Assembly: GCA_018261905.1 (NCBI GenBank)
Contig: JAGTRU010000015.1
Span: forward strand, 35,915 to 99,914
From: Pseudomonadota bacterium
GTDB taxonomy: Bacteria > Pseudomonadota > Gammaproteobacteria > Burkholderiales > Rhodocyclaceae
Direction: 5' to 3'
DNA: 64,000 nt
The number at the start of each line of letters is the position of its first letter. The stretch's first letter is position 1. Under the pieces are notes generated by a model, which was not told where the DNA came from, ran no database searches, and worked only from the letters and a program-made list of their open reading frames with translations. Position numbers and translations under genes: made by a program. Shown in pieces: positions 1 through 7,761 of the stretch.

Positions 1-219
1 CGTAATGCTTTCATGGAATACCAGTTGCCGCGCGCCGTGATCAACGTCAAGCAGGGCGCCGGCCGGCTGATCCGCGACGAGTCCGATACCGGCGTGCTGA
101 TGATTTGCGATCCACGACTTATATCAAAGCCGTATGGCCGACGGGTGTGGCAAAGTCTGCCCCCCATGAAACGCACCCGTGAATTGTCCGTCGTCCTCGA
201 GTTTTTCGCCCAGCGATGA
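1..219 (+). CDS. DinG/YoaA-type ATP-dependent helicase, C-terminal fragment
   Basis: The frame is open from base 1, so this is the 3' end of a gene cut by the window edge. The visible residues contain PRAVINVKQGAGRLIRD followed by a DPRL..K.YG..V..SLP block. This is the C-terminal helicase motif VI region (Q.xGR.IR) of the DinG/YoaA/XPD-like superfamily 2 DNA helicases, with the usual DPR tail after it. These enzymes unwind DNA 5'-3' during repair. The stop codon overlaps the next start as ATGA, which suggests translational coupling. DinG and YoaA cannot be told apart from this piece. Confidence 0.85.
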   Translation, partial: RNAFMEYQLPRAVINVKQGAGRLIRDESDTGVLMICDPRLISKPYGRRVWQSLPPMKRTRELSVVLEFFAQR

Positions 220-1349
220 AAAATACCTTCGAACGCCTGCAGGCCCAGCAGCCGCAACTGTTTTCCGCCGCCGATATCGTCCTTCCCCTGGCCAGCCTCG
301 AGGCCATGGCCGAACTGGTGGCGGCCATCGAATCGGTCATCGCCTGTCCGGCCTTTCGCCACCGGGCGCTCGCCCGGGCGCCGGAAATCGCCCGCCACCC
401 GGTGGCGGCGCGCGGCGTCTTCATGGGCTACGATTTTCACCTGACGGCCGACGGCCCGAAACTCATCGAAATCAACACCAATGCCGGCGGCGGCCTGCTC
501 AATGCCTATCTGCTGGCAGCCCACGGCCGGGCCGAACTGGGTGCGCAAGTCAAGGAACGCTATGTCGCGATGTTCCGCGAAGAGTGGCGACTGGCGCGCG
601 GCGAGGCGCCGCTCAAACGCATCGCCATCGTCGATGAAAACCCGGCCGAGCAATTCCTGGCCCCCGAATTCGAGTTGTTCAAGGACCTCTTCGCGGCGCA
701 TGGCATCGCCGCCGAAATCGCCGATCCGCGCGATCTGCAGCGGCGGGGCAACTGCCTCTACCAGCATGGCGAAGCGGTCGACCTGGTGTATAACCGGCTC
801 ACCGACTTTGCCCTCGATTCGACGATCAGCGCCGATCTGCGGGCGGTCTACGAAGCCGACGGCGTGGTCCTGACGCCGCATCCGCAGGCGCATGCCCTGC
901 ATGCCGACAAGCGCAACCTGATGGTCCTGTCCGATCCAGAGGCGCTCGTCGAATGCGGCATCGATGCGGCGACCCGCCGTGTCCTGCTGGCCGGCATTCC
1001 GCGCACGCTGGCGGTGCATGCCGAACAGGCCGAACAGTTCTGGGGCGAGCGCAAGCAGTGGTTTTTCAAGCCGCCGGGCGGCTTCGGCAGCCGCGCCGCC
1101 TATCGCGGCGACAAGCTGACCAAACGCGTTTTCGAGGAGATCCTGCAGGGCGGCTACATCGCCCAGGAAATCGCCCCGCCGTCCGAGCACGAGGTCATGG
1201 TCGGCGAGGTGCCGACGCGCATGAAGGCCGATTTCCGCTGCTACGTCTACAACCGTGACATCCAGTTGGTCGCGGCCCGGCTCTACCAGGGGCAAACCAC
1301 CAATTTCCGGACGCCGGGCGGCGGTTTTGCCCCGGTCTTCGTCGCTTGA
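216..1349 (+). CDS. ATP-grasp-like protein of unknown substrate (motifs in permuted order)
   Basis: This 377-residue cytoplasmic protein starts at an ATGA overlap with the helicase stop. Near residue 85 it has LIEINTNAGGG, which resembles the metal-binding E.N element at the end of ATP-grasp folds. Near residue 285 it has FFKPPGGFGSRAAYRG, which resembles the lysine and glycine-rich loop normally found earlier in that fold. The order is therefore reversed, as in circularly permuted ATP-grasp families (glutathionylspermidine-synthase-like). The C-terminus (FRCYVYNRDIQLVAARLYQG) also looks ATP-grasp-like. No substrate can be assigned. It lies between a helicase and mobB with no clear functional link. 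Confidence 0.6.
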   Translation: MKNTFERLQAQQPQLFSAADIVLPLASLEAMAELVAAIESVIACPAFRHRALARAPEIARHPVAARGVFMGYDFHLTADGPKLIEINTNAGGGLLNAYLLAAHGRAELGAQVKERYVAMFREEWRLARGEAPLKRIAIVDENPAEQFLAPEFELFKDLFAAHGIAAEIADPRDLQRRGNCLYQHGEAVDLVYNRLTDFALDSTISADLRAVYEADGVVLTPHPQAHALHADKRNLMVLSDPEALVECGIDAATRRVLLAGIPRTLAVHAEQAEQFWGERKQWFFKPPGGFGSRAAYRGDKLTKRVFEEILQGGYIAQEIAPPSEHEVMVGEVPTRMKADFRCYVYNRDIQLVAARLYQGQTTNFRTPGGGFAPVFVA

Positions 1350-1366
1350 GCGGGTAGAATCCGGCC

Positions 1367-1873
1367 ATGAAAGTTTTTGGAATCGCCGGCTATTCCGGCT
1401 CCGGCAAGACGACCCTGCTGGAAAAGCTGATCCCCCAACTGACGGCGCGTGGCCTCAAGGTGTCGGTGGTCAAGCATGCCCATCACGGCTTCGATATCGA
1501 CCGCCCGGGCAAGGATTCGTTTCGCCATCGCCAGGCCGGTGCCAGCGAGGTGCTGCTTTCCTGCAACGATCGCTGGGCCTTGATGCATGAGCGGCGCGAT
1601 GAGCGGGAGCCGAGCCTGGATGAATTGCTCGGCCACCTCTCGCCCTGCGACTTGGTGCTGATCGAGGGCTTTCGCCAGGAACCGGTCCCCAAGCTCGAGG
1701 TCTATCGCCTGGCCAACGGCACGCCGCCGCTCTTTCCCGAACGCGGCGATATCGTCGCGGTTGCCACCGATGGCGATGTCCGTTGCGGCCGGCCGGTGTT
1801 TCCCTTGAACGACATCGCGGCCATCGCCGAATTTGTGATGAATACCCTGAATTTGCCGGAGCGCCCATGCTGA
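1367..1873 (+). CDS. mobB: Molybdopterin-guanine dinucleotide biosynthesis adapter MobB
   Basis: This 168-residue P-loop GTPase-like protein is the size of the family. The Walker A motif is GYSGSGKTTL at residues 7-16, followed by VVKHAHHGFDIDRPGKDS and later LIEGF, all typical of MobB. MobB assists MobA in attaching GMP to molybdopterin to make the MGD cofactor. It overlaps moeA by 7 bases and heads a mobB-moeA-moaD run. A clear MobA is not in the window. The start is the first ATG after the previous gene. Confidence 0.93.
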   Translation: MKVFGIAGYSGSGKTTLLEKLIPQLTARGLKVSVVKHAHHGFDIDRPGKDSFRHRQAGASEVLLSCNDRWALMHERRDEREPSLDELLGHLSPCDLVLIEGFRQEPVPKLEVYRLANGTPPLFPERGDIVAVATDGDVRCGRPVFPLNDIAAIAEFVMNTLNLPERPC

Positions 1874-3072
1874 GCTTTGAACAAGCCCTGGAAAAAATGC
1901 TGGCCGCGGCCCAGCCCGTCGAGCAGGTCCTGTCGCTGCCGCTGACCGCCGTTGCCGGCCGCGTTTTGGCGCAGGCCGGACAATCGACGGTGGCCGTGCC
2001 GCCGCACGACAATTCGTCGATGGACGGTTACGCCGTGCGGGTTGCCGATGTTACGGCGCTCGGAGTTTGCCTGCCAGTCAGCCAACGCATTCCGGCCGGA
2101 ACGGTCGGTTTACCCCTGCAGCCGGGGACCGCGGCGCGCATTTTCACCGGGGCGCCGGTGCCGGCCGGTGCCGACGCCGTGGTCATGCAGGAACTCTGTG
2201 TGCGTGGCGAAAGTGGCGTTGTCATCAATCACCGGCCGCATGTCGGCGAATACATCCGGCGACTTGGCGAAGACATCGCCCACGGTGGCGAAATTCTCCA
2301 GGCCGGTATCCGCTTGCGGCCGCAGGACATTTCCCTGGCCGCCTCGGCCGGTCTGCCCGAACTGCCGGTTTATCGGCGGCTGCGCGTCGGTGTCTTCTTT
2401 ACCGGTGACGAACTGGTGCCCCCCGGTGAGCCGTTGCCGCCGGGTGGTATCTACAACTCCAACCGTTATGCCATTCGCGCCCTGCTCGAAGGCCTGAACT
2501 GCGAGGTGCGCGATCTCGGCTCGGTGCCCGACAATCTCGAGGCGACTCGTCAGGCCCTGCGCAAGGCGGCCGCCGATAACGATCTGGTCATCACCAGCGG
2601 CGGCGTTTCGGTCGGCGAGGAAGATCACGTCAAACCGGCGGTCGAGGCCGAAGGCCGGCTCGAGATGTGGAAAATTGCCTTCAAACCGGGCCGGCCTCTG
2701 GCTTTCGGCGAGGTCCGGCGGCCCGGCGGCAAAGCCTGGTTCATCGGTCTGCCGGGCAATCCGGTGTCGTCTATCGTCACGTTCCTGATGATGGTGCGGC
2801 CTTTCGTGCTGCGCCTGCAGGGCGTCGCCGAGGTGACGCCGCGGGTCCTCACCTTGCGCGCCGATTTTGACTGGCTGCTGCCGGACGCGCGCACCGAGTT
2901 CCTGCGCGCCCGGATGAACGATACCGGGGGCGTCGAGATCCATCCTAATCAGGGGGCCGGGGTCGTCACCTCGCTGAGCTGGGCCAATGGCCTGGTCGTC
3001 AATCCGCCGGCGGCCGTCGTCAAGCGCGGTGATAGTGTGCGTTTCATTCCATTTTGGGAGTTGCTGTCGTGA
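1867..3072 (+). CDS. moeA: Molybdopterin molybdenumtransferase MoeA
   Basis: This 401-residue enzyme inserts molybdate into adenylylated molybdopterin in the last step of Mo-cofactor synthesis. Diagnostic motifs are DNSSMDGYAVR near residue 50, GAPVPAGADAVVMQE near residue 100, GDEL.PPGEPLPPGGIYNSN in the MoaB-like domain, TSGGVSVGEEDHVK, and KPGRPLAFG with GLPGNPVSS. I chose the ATG at 1867, which overlaps the mobB stop by 7 bases, because the family begins just there. An upstream in-frame extension to 1783 reads as mobB shadow. Confidence 0.96.
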   Translation: MLSFEQALEKMLAAAQPVEQVLSLPLTAVAGRVLAQAGQSTVAVPPHDNSSMDGYAVRVADVTALGVCLPVSQRIPAGTVGLPLQPGTAARIFTGAPVPAGADAVVMQELCVRGESGVVINHRPHVGEYIRRLGEDIAHGGEILQAGIRLRPQDISLAASAGLPELPVYRRLRVGVFFTGDELVPPGEPLPPGGIYNSNRYAIRALLEGLNCEVRDLGSVPDNLEATRQALRKAAADNDLVITSGGVSVGEEDHVKPAVEAEGRLEMWKIAFKPGRPLAFGEVRRPGGKAWFIGLPGNPVSSIVTFLMMVRPFVLRLQGVAEVTPRVLTLRADFDWLLPDARTEFLRARMNDTGGVEIHPNQGAGVVTSLSWANGLVVNPPAAVVKRGDSVRFIPFWELLS

Positions 3073-3317
3073 GTGTCAGAGTTCTTTATTTCGCCAGTCT
3101 CAAGGAGGGCCTCGGCCTGGCCGCGGAGTCCATCGAATTGCCGGCCGGGGTCGCTACCGTCGGCGCCTTGCGCGACTGGCTGGTGGGACAGGGGCGCGAC
3201 AAGCTGGCCAGCGCGAAAAATCTGCGCTGCGCCGTCAATCAGGATATGGCCGGGCTGGATGCGGCGGTGAATGAGGGCGATGAAATCGCCTTCTTCCCGC
3301 CGGTAACCGGCGGCTAA
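3069..3317 (+). CDS. moaD: Molybdopterin synthase small subunit MoaD
   Basis: This 82-residue ubiquitin-fold sulfur carrier ends in the required Gly-Gly (PVTGG). That tail is thiocarboxylated and donates sulfur to precursor Z within the MoaD2-MoaE2 synthase. I chose the GTG start at 3069 because it overlaps the moeA stop as GTGA and has a GGGAG ribosome site at about 3056-3060. The usual partner gene moaE does not follow; rbgA does, so the large subunit must lie elsewhere. Confidence 0.93.
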   Translation: MSVRVLYFASLKEGLGLAAESIELPAGVATVGALRDWLVGQGRDKLASAKNLRCAVNQDMAGLDAAVNEGDEIAFFPPVTGG

Positions 3318-3327
3318 AGGAAAAGCA

Positions 3328-4242
3328 ATGTCGATTCAATGGTTCCCGGGGCACATGACCTCGGCCCGCAAGAAGGCCGGCGAGACGCTGGCCATGGCCG
3401 ATGTCGTGGTCGAGGTGCTGGATGCCCGACTGCCGCAGGCGTCAAGCAATCCGATGATTCACGAGCTGCGCGCCTTTCGCCAGCGGCCCTGCCTGAAACT
3501 GCTGAACAAGGCCGACATGGCCGATCCGGCGGTGACCAAGGCCTGGCTGGATTATTTCGAGCAGCAGCCGGGGGTCAAGGCGGTCGCCATTTCCTGCAAG
3601 AAGGCCAGTGACGTGGCGCGTATCCCCGGCTTGGCGCAGAAGCTGGCGCCGCACCGCTGCGATGCGGTGAAGCCGCTGCGTCTGATGATCATGGGCATCC
3701 CCAATGTCGGCAAATCGACCTTGATGAATGCCCTGGTCAAAAAGAAGGTGGCGGCGGTCGGCGACCAGCCGGCGGTGACCAAGAGCCAGCAGCGCATCGA
3801 TATCAGCTCGCGGCTGACCATTTACGATACGCCGGGTATGCTCTGGCCGAAGATCGCCCACCCCATCGACGGCCTGATGCTGGCGGCCAGCCACGCCGTC
3901 GGCGTCAATGCTTACATCGACGAAGAAGTGGCGACCTTTCTTTCCGGCTTTCTGCTCGAGCACTATCCGGCACTGCTCACCGCCCGTTACGGATTTGCCA
4001 GCCCGGGCCTGGATGCGGTGGCGGTCATCGAAGCGGTCGCCAAAAAGCGCGGTTGCCTGCTCAAGGGACGGGGCGGCCAACTCGACCTGGAAAAGGCGGC
4101 GGCCATCCTGCTGACCGACTACCGCAGCGGGGCGCTCGGCCGGATCAGCCTGGAAACCCCGCAGTTGCGGGGCGAACGGGCCAAACAACTGGCCGCCAAA
4201 GGGGTGCCTGATGTTGAAGCGGAGTCGGCGCCGGATCGCTAA
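3328..4242 (+). CDS. rbgA: Ribosome biogenesis GTPase RbgA/YlqF
   Basis: This 304-residue circularly permuted GTPase matures the 50S subunit. The N-terminal IQWFPGHM motif is diagnostic. The G4 motif NKADM (about residue 55) comes before G1 GIPNVGKST (about residue 127) and G3 DTPG (about residue 170), which is the permuted order expected for YlqF. It begins 10 bases after moaD with AAAGGA upstream, so it may be cotranscribed with the Mo-cofactor genes, although the functions are unrelated. Confidence 0.95.
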   Translation: MSIQWFPGHMTSARKKAGETLAMADVVVEVLDARLPQASSNPMIHELRAFRQRPCLKLLNKADMADPAVTKAWLDYFEQQPGVKAVAISCKKASDVARIPGLAQKLAPHRCDAVKPLRLMIMGIPNVGKSTLMNALVKKKVAAVGDQPAVTKSQQRIDISSRLTIYDTPGMLWPKIAHPIDGLMLAASHAVGVNAYIDEEVATFLSGFLLEHYPALLTARYGFASPGLDAVAVIEAVAKKRGCLLKGRGGQLDLEKAAAILLTDYRSGALGRISLETPQLRGERAKQLAAKGVPDVEAESAPDR

Positions 4243-4263
4243 TTAAACTCGAAACGAAGAGTA

Positions 4264-4293
4264 TTAGGTCGTTTCCAAAGTTTTGTATATAAT
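4264..4293 (+). promoter_or_regulatory. Promoter of the tRNA-Asn/tRNA-Thr unit
   Basis: A perfect TATAAT at 4288-4293 lies 40 bases before tRNA-Asn. A weak -35-like TTAGGT sits at 4264-4269, 18 bases upstream. The stretch after the -10 is GC-rich (CGCGCCC), like discriminators of stringently controlled stable-RNA promoters. The -35 assignment is tentative. Confidence 0.6.
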
Positions 4294-4332
4294 TCGCGCC
4301 CTGTCAGCGGTCATCGCTGACAACCCAGTAGT

Positions 4333-4408
4333 TCCTCGATAGCTCAGTTGGTAGAGCGCCGGACTGTTAATCCGTAGGTCCCTGGTTCGAGCCCAGGTCG
4401 GGGAGCCA
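4333..4408 (+). tRNA. tRNA-Asn (GTT)
   Basis: A 76-nt cloverleaf with encoded CCA at 4406-4408. The acceptor TCCTCGA pairs with TCGGGGA (one G-U). The anticodon loop CTGTTAA gives GTT. The T arm is CCTGG-TTCGAGC-CCAGG. It lies 45 bases upstream of tRNA-Thr, probably in one transcript. Confidence 0.97.
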
Positions 4409-4453
4409 AAATTCTGCTTCATGCCATTACCACTTCGGCAAGCAGTCTGTGTT

Positions 4454-4528
<75 letters not shown>

Positions 4529-4636
4529 CCCATCTTCCCTAGTGTTGCCCGGCGGCCGAGCCGTTCTTCGATCGGTCGCGGCGAAGCCATTCCGCGATGC
4601 TGCGGCGGGGCGCGCCCGGCGCCCCTTGCTTGCTGG

Positions 4637-5014
4637 TTAGTTGTAGTCCTGGGCGGCGTGCTTGCCGTTTACCAGTTGGCCGGCCGAAAGCGACATCATC
4701 AAGAGCGCGATGCTCTCGTGCATGATCAGGGTGTGGTCGTTGCCGGTTTCGACCATGTGCTTGCGCAGCGCTTCGCGGACTTTGCCGACACCGGTAACGT
4801 CGATGATGATATCGACGTCCTTGCCGAGGCGGGCCAGTTCCATGAAGTCGTTGGTGACCTTGACGCCGTGTTCCTTGGCCAGGGCAATGCCGGGCATCGC
4901 GAGATCGAGATCGGCGACGCCCAGGACGTTAACGAAGGAGGCATCGAGCAATTGCTTGAGCAAGGGGGTGCCGGTTTCACCGGCACCGATCACGGCAATA
5001 CGGAAGGCATTCAT
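4637..5014 (-). CDS. Small NAD(P)-binding Rossmann-fold protein
   Basis: This 125-residue protein starts with a clear dinucleotide-binding fingerprint (IAVIGAGETG at residues 6-15) and an acidic end of the second strand (VADLD). It continues with DIIIDVTG near residue 75. It looks like an isolated N-terminal Rossmann domain of the dehydrogenase type, with no substrate domain behind it. A role as a redox or NAD(P)H sensor subunit is possible but unproven. It is a monocistronic gene running toward the tRNAs. Confidence 0.75.
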   Translation of the reverse strand: MNAFRIAVIGAGETGTPLLKQLLDASFVNVLGVADLDLAMPGIALAKEHGVKVTNDFMELARLGKDVDIIIDVTGVGKVREALRKHMVETGNDHTLIMHESIALLMMSLSAGQLVNGKHAAQDYN

Positions 5015-5114
5015 GATGGCAGACTCGCAGTTGTTTTTCGACCTTGTAGTCTAGCGAAGGTCGACGGCCAAGTGTGGACCGGATGTGCCGTGCGGACATC
5101 CGGTCGGACGCTGC

Positions 5115-6134
5115 CTACACCCGCAGCAGCGCGATCTTCAAGGGTGGCTGGCCGTCGTGGCTGGGGAAATCCTCTTCCGGCGTGATCCACTCCAGAGCGC
5201 GGATGGTTCGCCCGGCCTTGGTTGCGCAGCGTTGCAACTGGTCGGCCCAGACTTCGCGGGTGATCTGCGCCGCGTTGTTGCAGCAGATCAGCGTGCCGCC
5301 TTCGGCGGTGCACAGCAGGGCCGGTTTCATCAGCGCGGCGTAGTCATTGACGATGTCGACGACGCCGAACGGGCTCTTGGCGTAGCGCGGCGGGTCGAGG
5401 AAGACGACGTCGAAGCTGTGCTTTTCCAGGGTAGGGAAGGGGGGCATCGGTTTGCCGCGCACTTTTTTCGCCTGGCCGATGCCGGACAACTGGCGCATCG
5501 CCGCGAAGGCATCGCTATGCACGAAGCGCAGGCGGATCGGCAGGTCGTTGAGGCGGGCGTTGTCCTTGCCGACTTTCAGGCTGGATTCGGCGAAGTCGAC
5601 ATTGACGACGTGCGCCGCGCCGGCCTTGGCCGCCGCCACGCCGACGCCGCAGGTATAGGCGAAGAGGTTGAGCAGCGTCTTGCCGGCGACTTCCTGCATG
5701 ACGCGCCGGCGCCCGGCCCGCATGTCGAGGAACAGCCACGGGTCCTGGCCGGCGTGGCGGCCCTGCACCAGGTAGCGCACGCCCATTTCGTGGAATTCGC
5801 GGCTCAGTTGCGCCTCGGCCAGGATTTCCGCGGGCAGCGGATTGACGATGCGCGAATTGCCACTGCTGCGATCGTTGTAGATCGCCGTCAGGCCGGGGAT
5901 GGCTTCGGCGTAGAAGCGTTCGATGGCGACGCGGTCGTGACCATCCAGGGCTTCGTGGAAAGTCTGCAGCAGCAACAGGTCGCCGTAGCGGTCCACGGTC
6001 AGGCCGGGGCGGCCTTCGGTGCTGCCGTTGAACAGCCGGTAAGCGTTGGTGTCTTCGGCATGCAGGCGCTCGATCAGGCCCTGACGGGCGGTCAGGGCGG
6101 CTTGCAGGAGGGCGGTGAGTTGCGTCGTGGGCAT
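5115..6134 (-). CDS. Class I SAM-dependent RNA methyltransferase (RlmI-like)
   Basis: At 339 residues this is shorter than E. coli RlmI (about 396). The N-terminal half has the RlmI-type FNGSTEGRPGLTVDRYGD block. Motif I is NLFAYTCGVGVAAAKAGA near residue 175. The catalytic-region motif is FLDPPRYAKSPFG near residue 245, a DPP(R/F) signature of rRNA cytosine or guanine methyltransferases. A full N-terminal PUA domain is not apparent. The target is most likely 23S rRNA, but the position cannot be assigned. Confidence 0.85.
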   Translation of the reverse strand: MPTTQLTALLQAALTARQGLIERLHAEDTNAYRLFNGSTEGRPGLTVDRYGDLLLLQTFHEALDGHDRVAIERFYAEAIPGLTAIYNDRSSGNSRIVNPLPAEILAEAQLSREFHEMGVRYLVQGRHAGQDPWLFLDMRAGRRRVMQEVAGKTLLNLFAYTCGVGVAAAKAGAAHVVNVDFAESSLKVGKDNARLNDLPIRLRFVHSDAFAAMRQLSGIGQAKKVRGKPMPPFPTLEKHSFDVVFLDPPRYAKSPFGVVDIVNDYAALMKPALLCTAEGGTLICCNNAAQITREVWADQLQRCATKAGRTIRALEWITPEEDFPSHDGQPPLKIALLRV

Positions 6135-6200
6135 GGATGTTCCGGTGGAATTGCAGCGATCTCTGCGGAACCTGCCGCCGGAAAGCCGAGGCGAGGTATT

Positions 6201-6428
6201 TTACCGGATGGGGTCATCGGCCGTCGGATTAAGTGCCGGCCACAATTTCCAATGGCCGCAGGCCGAACGGGCGCGGCGCTCCGAGCCGGCCCAGCCGCCG
6301 TCGGCGCAGAGGCCGGTGATTGTCTCGGCTTCGATCTGCACGCAATCCGGCGTTTCCCCGGGCTGTCGTTCTCCGCGCCAATGCTGGCAACTGGCGCAGC
6401 GTTGGCGGGCGATGGCCTGGTTCAGCAA
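6201..6428 (-). CDS. Small Cys-rich protein, possible zinc-binding, overlapping the rhodanese gene
   Basis: The frame after the rhodanese stop codes for about 75 residues with composition unlike a shadow: CASCQHW near residue 14, then single Cys in PDCVQ, GLCADG and SACGHWKLW. The spaced Cys, Trp and His residues suggest a small zinc or metal ribbon. I could not find an ATG; a TTG at 6428 within the rhodanese end is the most plausible start, giving a 7-base overlap (stop of rhodanese at 6422). The start is uncertain and a GTG/CTG start cannot be excluded. Function unknown. Confidence 0.5.
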   Translation of the reverse strand: MLNQAIARQRCASCQHWRGERQPGETPDCVQIEAETITGLCADGGWAGSERRARSACGHWKLWPALNPTADDPIR

Positions 6429-6865
6429 GTCTTCGCGCTGCGACAGGCGGCGATGCTCTGGTTTGCCGGCATGACCGCGCCGCCATTGCCGAGCCAGCCC
6501 TTGATGCCGCTTTTCACGTTGTAGACGCGGCTGTAGGCGGCTTGCTGGCTGAGGAATTGGCCGGCCGCCTTGCTGCGGTTGCCGCTGCGGCAAATGATGA
6601 TGACCGGCTGGTTCGGCTTGGCGATGGGTTTCAACTTTTCCAGCCAGGCGGCGGCGTCGACCTGGCCTTGTTCGTCGAAGAAGGTGAGCAGGCGGCTGTT
6701 GGCGATGATGCCGGTTTCCTGCCATTCCGGCGTGGTGCGGATGTCGATGAGCGGGACGCCATTTTTCATCAGACGCTCCAGTTCGGCGTTGTCGATATCG
6801 ATCAGTTCGGCCTGGGCCAGTAGCGGCGCGAGGGCGAGACAAAGGCTGAGAAGCAGGCGGCGCAT
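6422..6865 (-). CDS. Periplasmic rhodanese-domain protein
   Basis: This 147-residue protein has an N-terminal signal peptide (MRRLLLSLCLALAPLLAQA, cleavage about residue 19). One rhodanese domain follows: DIRTTPEWQETG near residue 43 and the active-site loop CRSGNRS near residue 92, with GIKGWLGNGG at the end. The Cys is in place, so sulfurtransferase or redox activity in the periplasm is possible. Its C-terminal dozen residues overlap the start of the small Cys-rich gene. Confidence 0.88.
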   Translation of the reverse strand: MRRLLLSLCLALAPLLAQAELIDIDNAELERLMKNGVPLIDIRTTPEWQETGIIANSRLLTFFDEQGQVDAAAWLEKLKPIAKPNQPVIIICRSGNRSKAAGQFLSQQAAYSRVYNVKSGIKGWLGNGGAVMPANQSIAACRSAKTC

Positions 6866-7191
6866 GGGGCTGTCCTTGTAAATCAGGAAGGGCTGATTAT
6901 AGATCCGAGAATCCGCAATTGAACCGCAGAGACGCAGAGATGCTGAGGAAAAACAAAGGCTTGCCTGGATTGTTCAGCACGCCTTCTGAGTGAGCCTAAA
7001 AAGCGTTGCAAGCCACTGTTTTAACGTCTTTCTCTGCTTCTCTGCGCCTCTGCGGTAAAGCTTTTAGGTGGATTGGCTTACCGGGGCGTGTTGGAAGGCA
7101 ATTCAACCGCGGCCAGTAAAGATTGTCCTGCTGCGGGGCGCTCGTCGCTGGTTGTCGCGTGGGATAATCCGCGTTTTTTCCGGGGGCCGGT
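6866..7191. other. Intergenic region between rhodanese and yaeQ
   Basis: This 326-base gap separates divergent genes. It holds the large inverted-repeat element described separately (6923-7055) and must also contain both promoters, which I could not resolve. I see no convincing coding sequence. Confidence 0.6.
6923..7055. repeat. 133-bp inverted-repeat element (ACCGCAGAG type)
   Basis: The left arm begins ACCGCAGAGACGCAGAGATG at 6923. The right arm ends at 7055, and its reverse complement begins ACCGCAGAGGCGCAGAGAAG. The arms stay similar inward for about 50 bases, including GGCTTGC on both sides. This layout is that of a non-coding miniature inverted-repeat or REP-like element. No transposase gene is present, and I see no other copy in the window. 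Confidence 0.7.
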
Positions 7192-7743
7192 ATGGCGCTG
7201 AAATCAACTATCTTCAAGGCGGAACTGCAACTGGCCGACCTCGATCGCTCGCACTTCGGCGAGTATTCGCTGACCCTGGCCCGCCATCCATCCGAGACCG
7301 ATCAGCGGATGATGATCCGCCTGCTTGCCTTCGCCTTGTTTGCCTCGGAGAGCCTGGCTTTCGGACGCGGTCTGTCGGCCGAGGACGAGGCCGATCTGGC
7401 CGACACCGACCTGACCGGCTGCATCGAGCGCTGGATCGACGTCGGCCTGCCCGACGAGCGTAACATCCGCCGCGCCTGCGGTCGCGCCCGGCACGTCGTG
7501 GTGCTCGCTTACGGTGGGCGGCAGGCGGAAATCTGGTGGCAGCAGGCAGCCGACAAGCTGGCCGGTCAGAAGAACCTGACCGTGCTTGCCCTGCCGCCCG
7601 AGGAATCGTTGGCCCTGGCCGGTCTGGCCGAACGCAACATGCGCCTGCAGTGCACCATCCAGGATGGCACGATCTGGCTGGGCAGCGACCGCCAGCAGGT
7701 CGAACTGGCGCCGCAGATACTGCAGGCGCCGGCCGCCAAGTAG
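7192..7743 (+). CDS. yaeQ: YaeQ family protein
   Basis: This 183-residue protein has the family start MALKSTIFKAELQLAD, the DLTGCIERWIDVGLPDE block and IWWQQ near residue 110, and matches the family length. YaeQ has a PD-(D/E)XK nuclease-like fold; its cellular role is not settled. Some relatives have been linked to transcription or haemolysin expression. It is monocistronic and convergent with the exporter operon. Confidence 0.92.
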   Translation: MALKSTIFKAELQLADLDRSHFGEYSLTLARHPSETDQRMMIRLLAFALFASESLAFGRGLSAEDEADLADTDLTGCIERWIDVGLPDERNIRRACGRARHVVVLAYGGRQAEIWWQQAADKLAGQKNLTVLALPPEESLALAGLAERNMRLQCTIQDGTIWLGSDRQQVELAPQILQAPAAK

Positions 7744-7761
7744 CCCGCTGGCGGGCCGGGC

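Noticed and set aside
5085..6524. A 479-codon plus-strand frame over the RlmI-like gene
   Set aside because: The minus-strand protein shows methyltransferase motifs; the plus frame has shadow composition.
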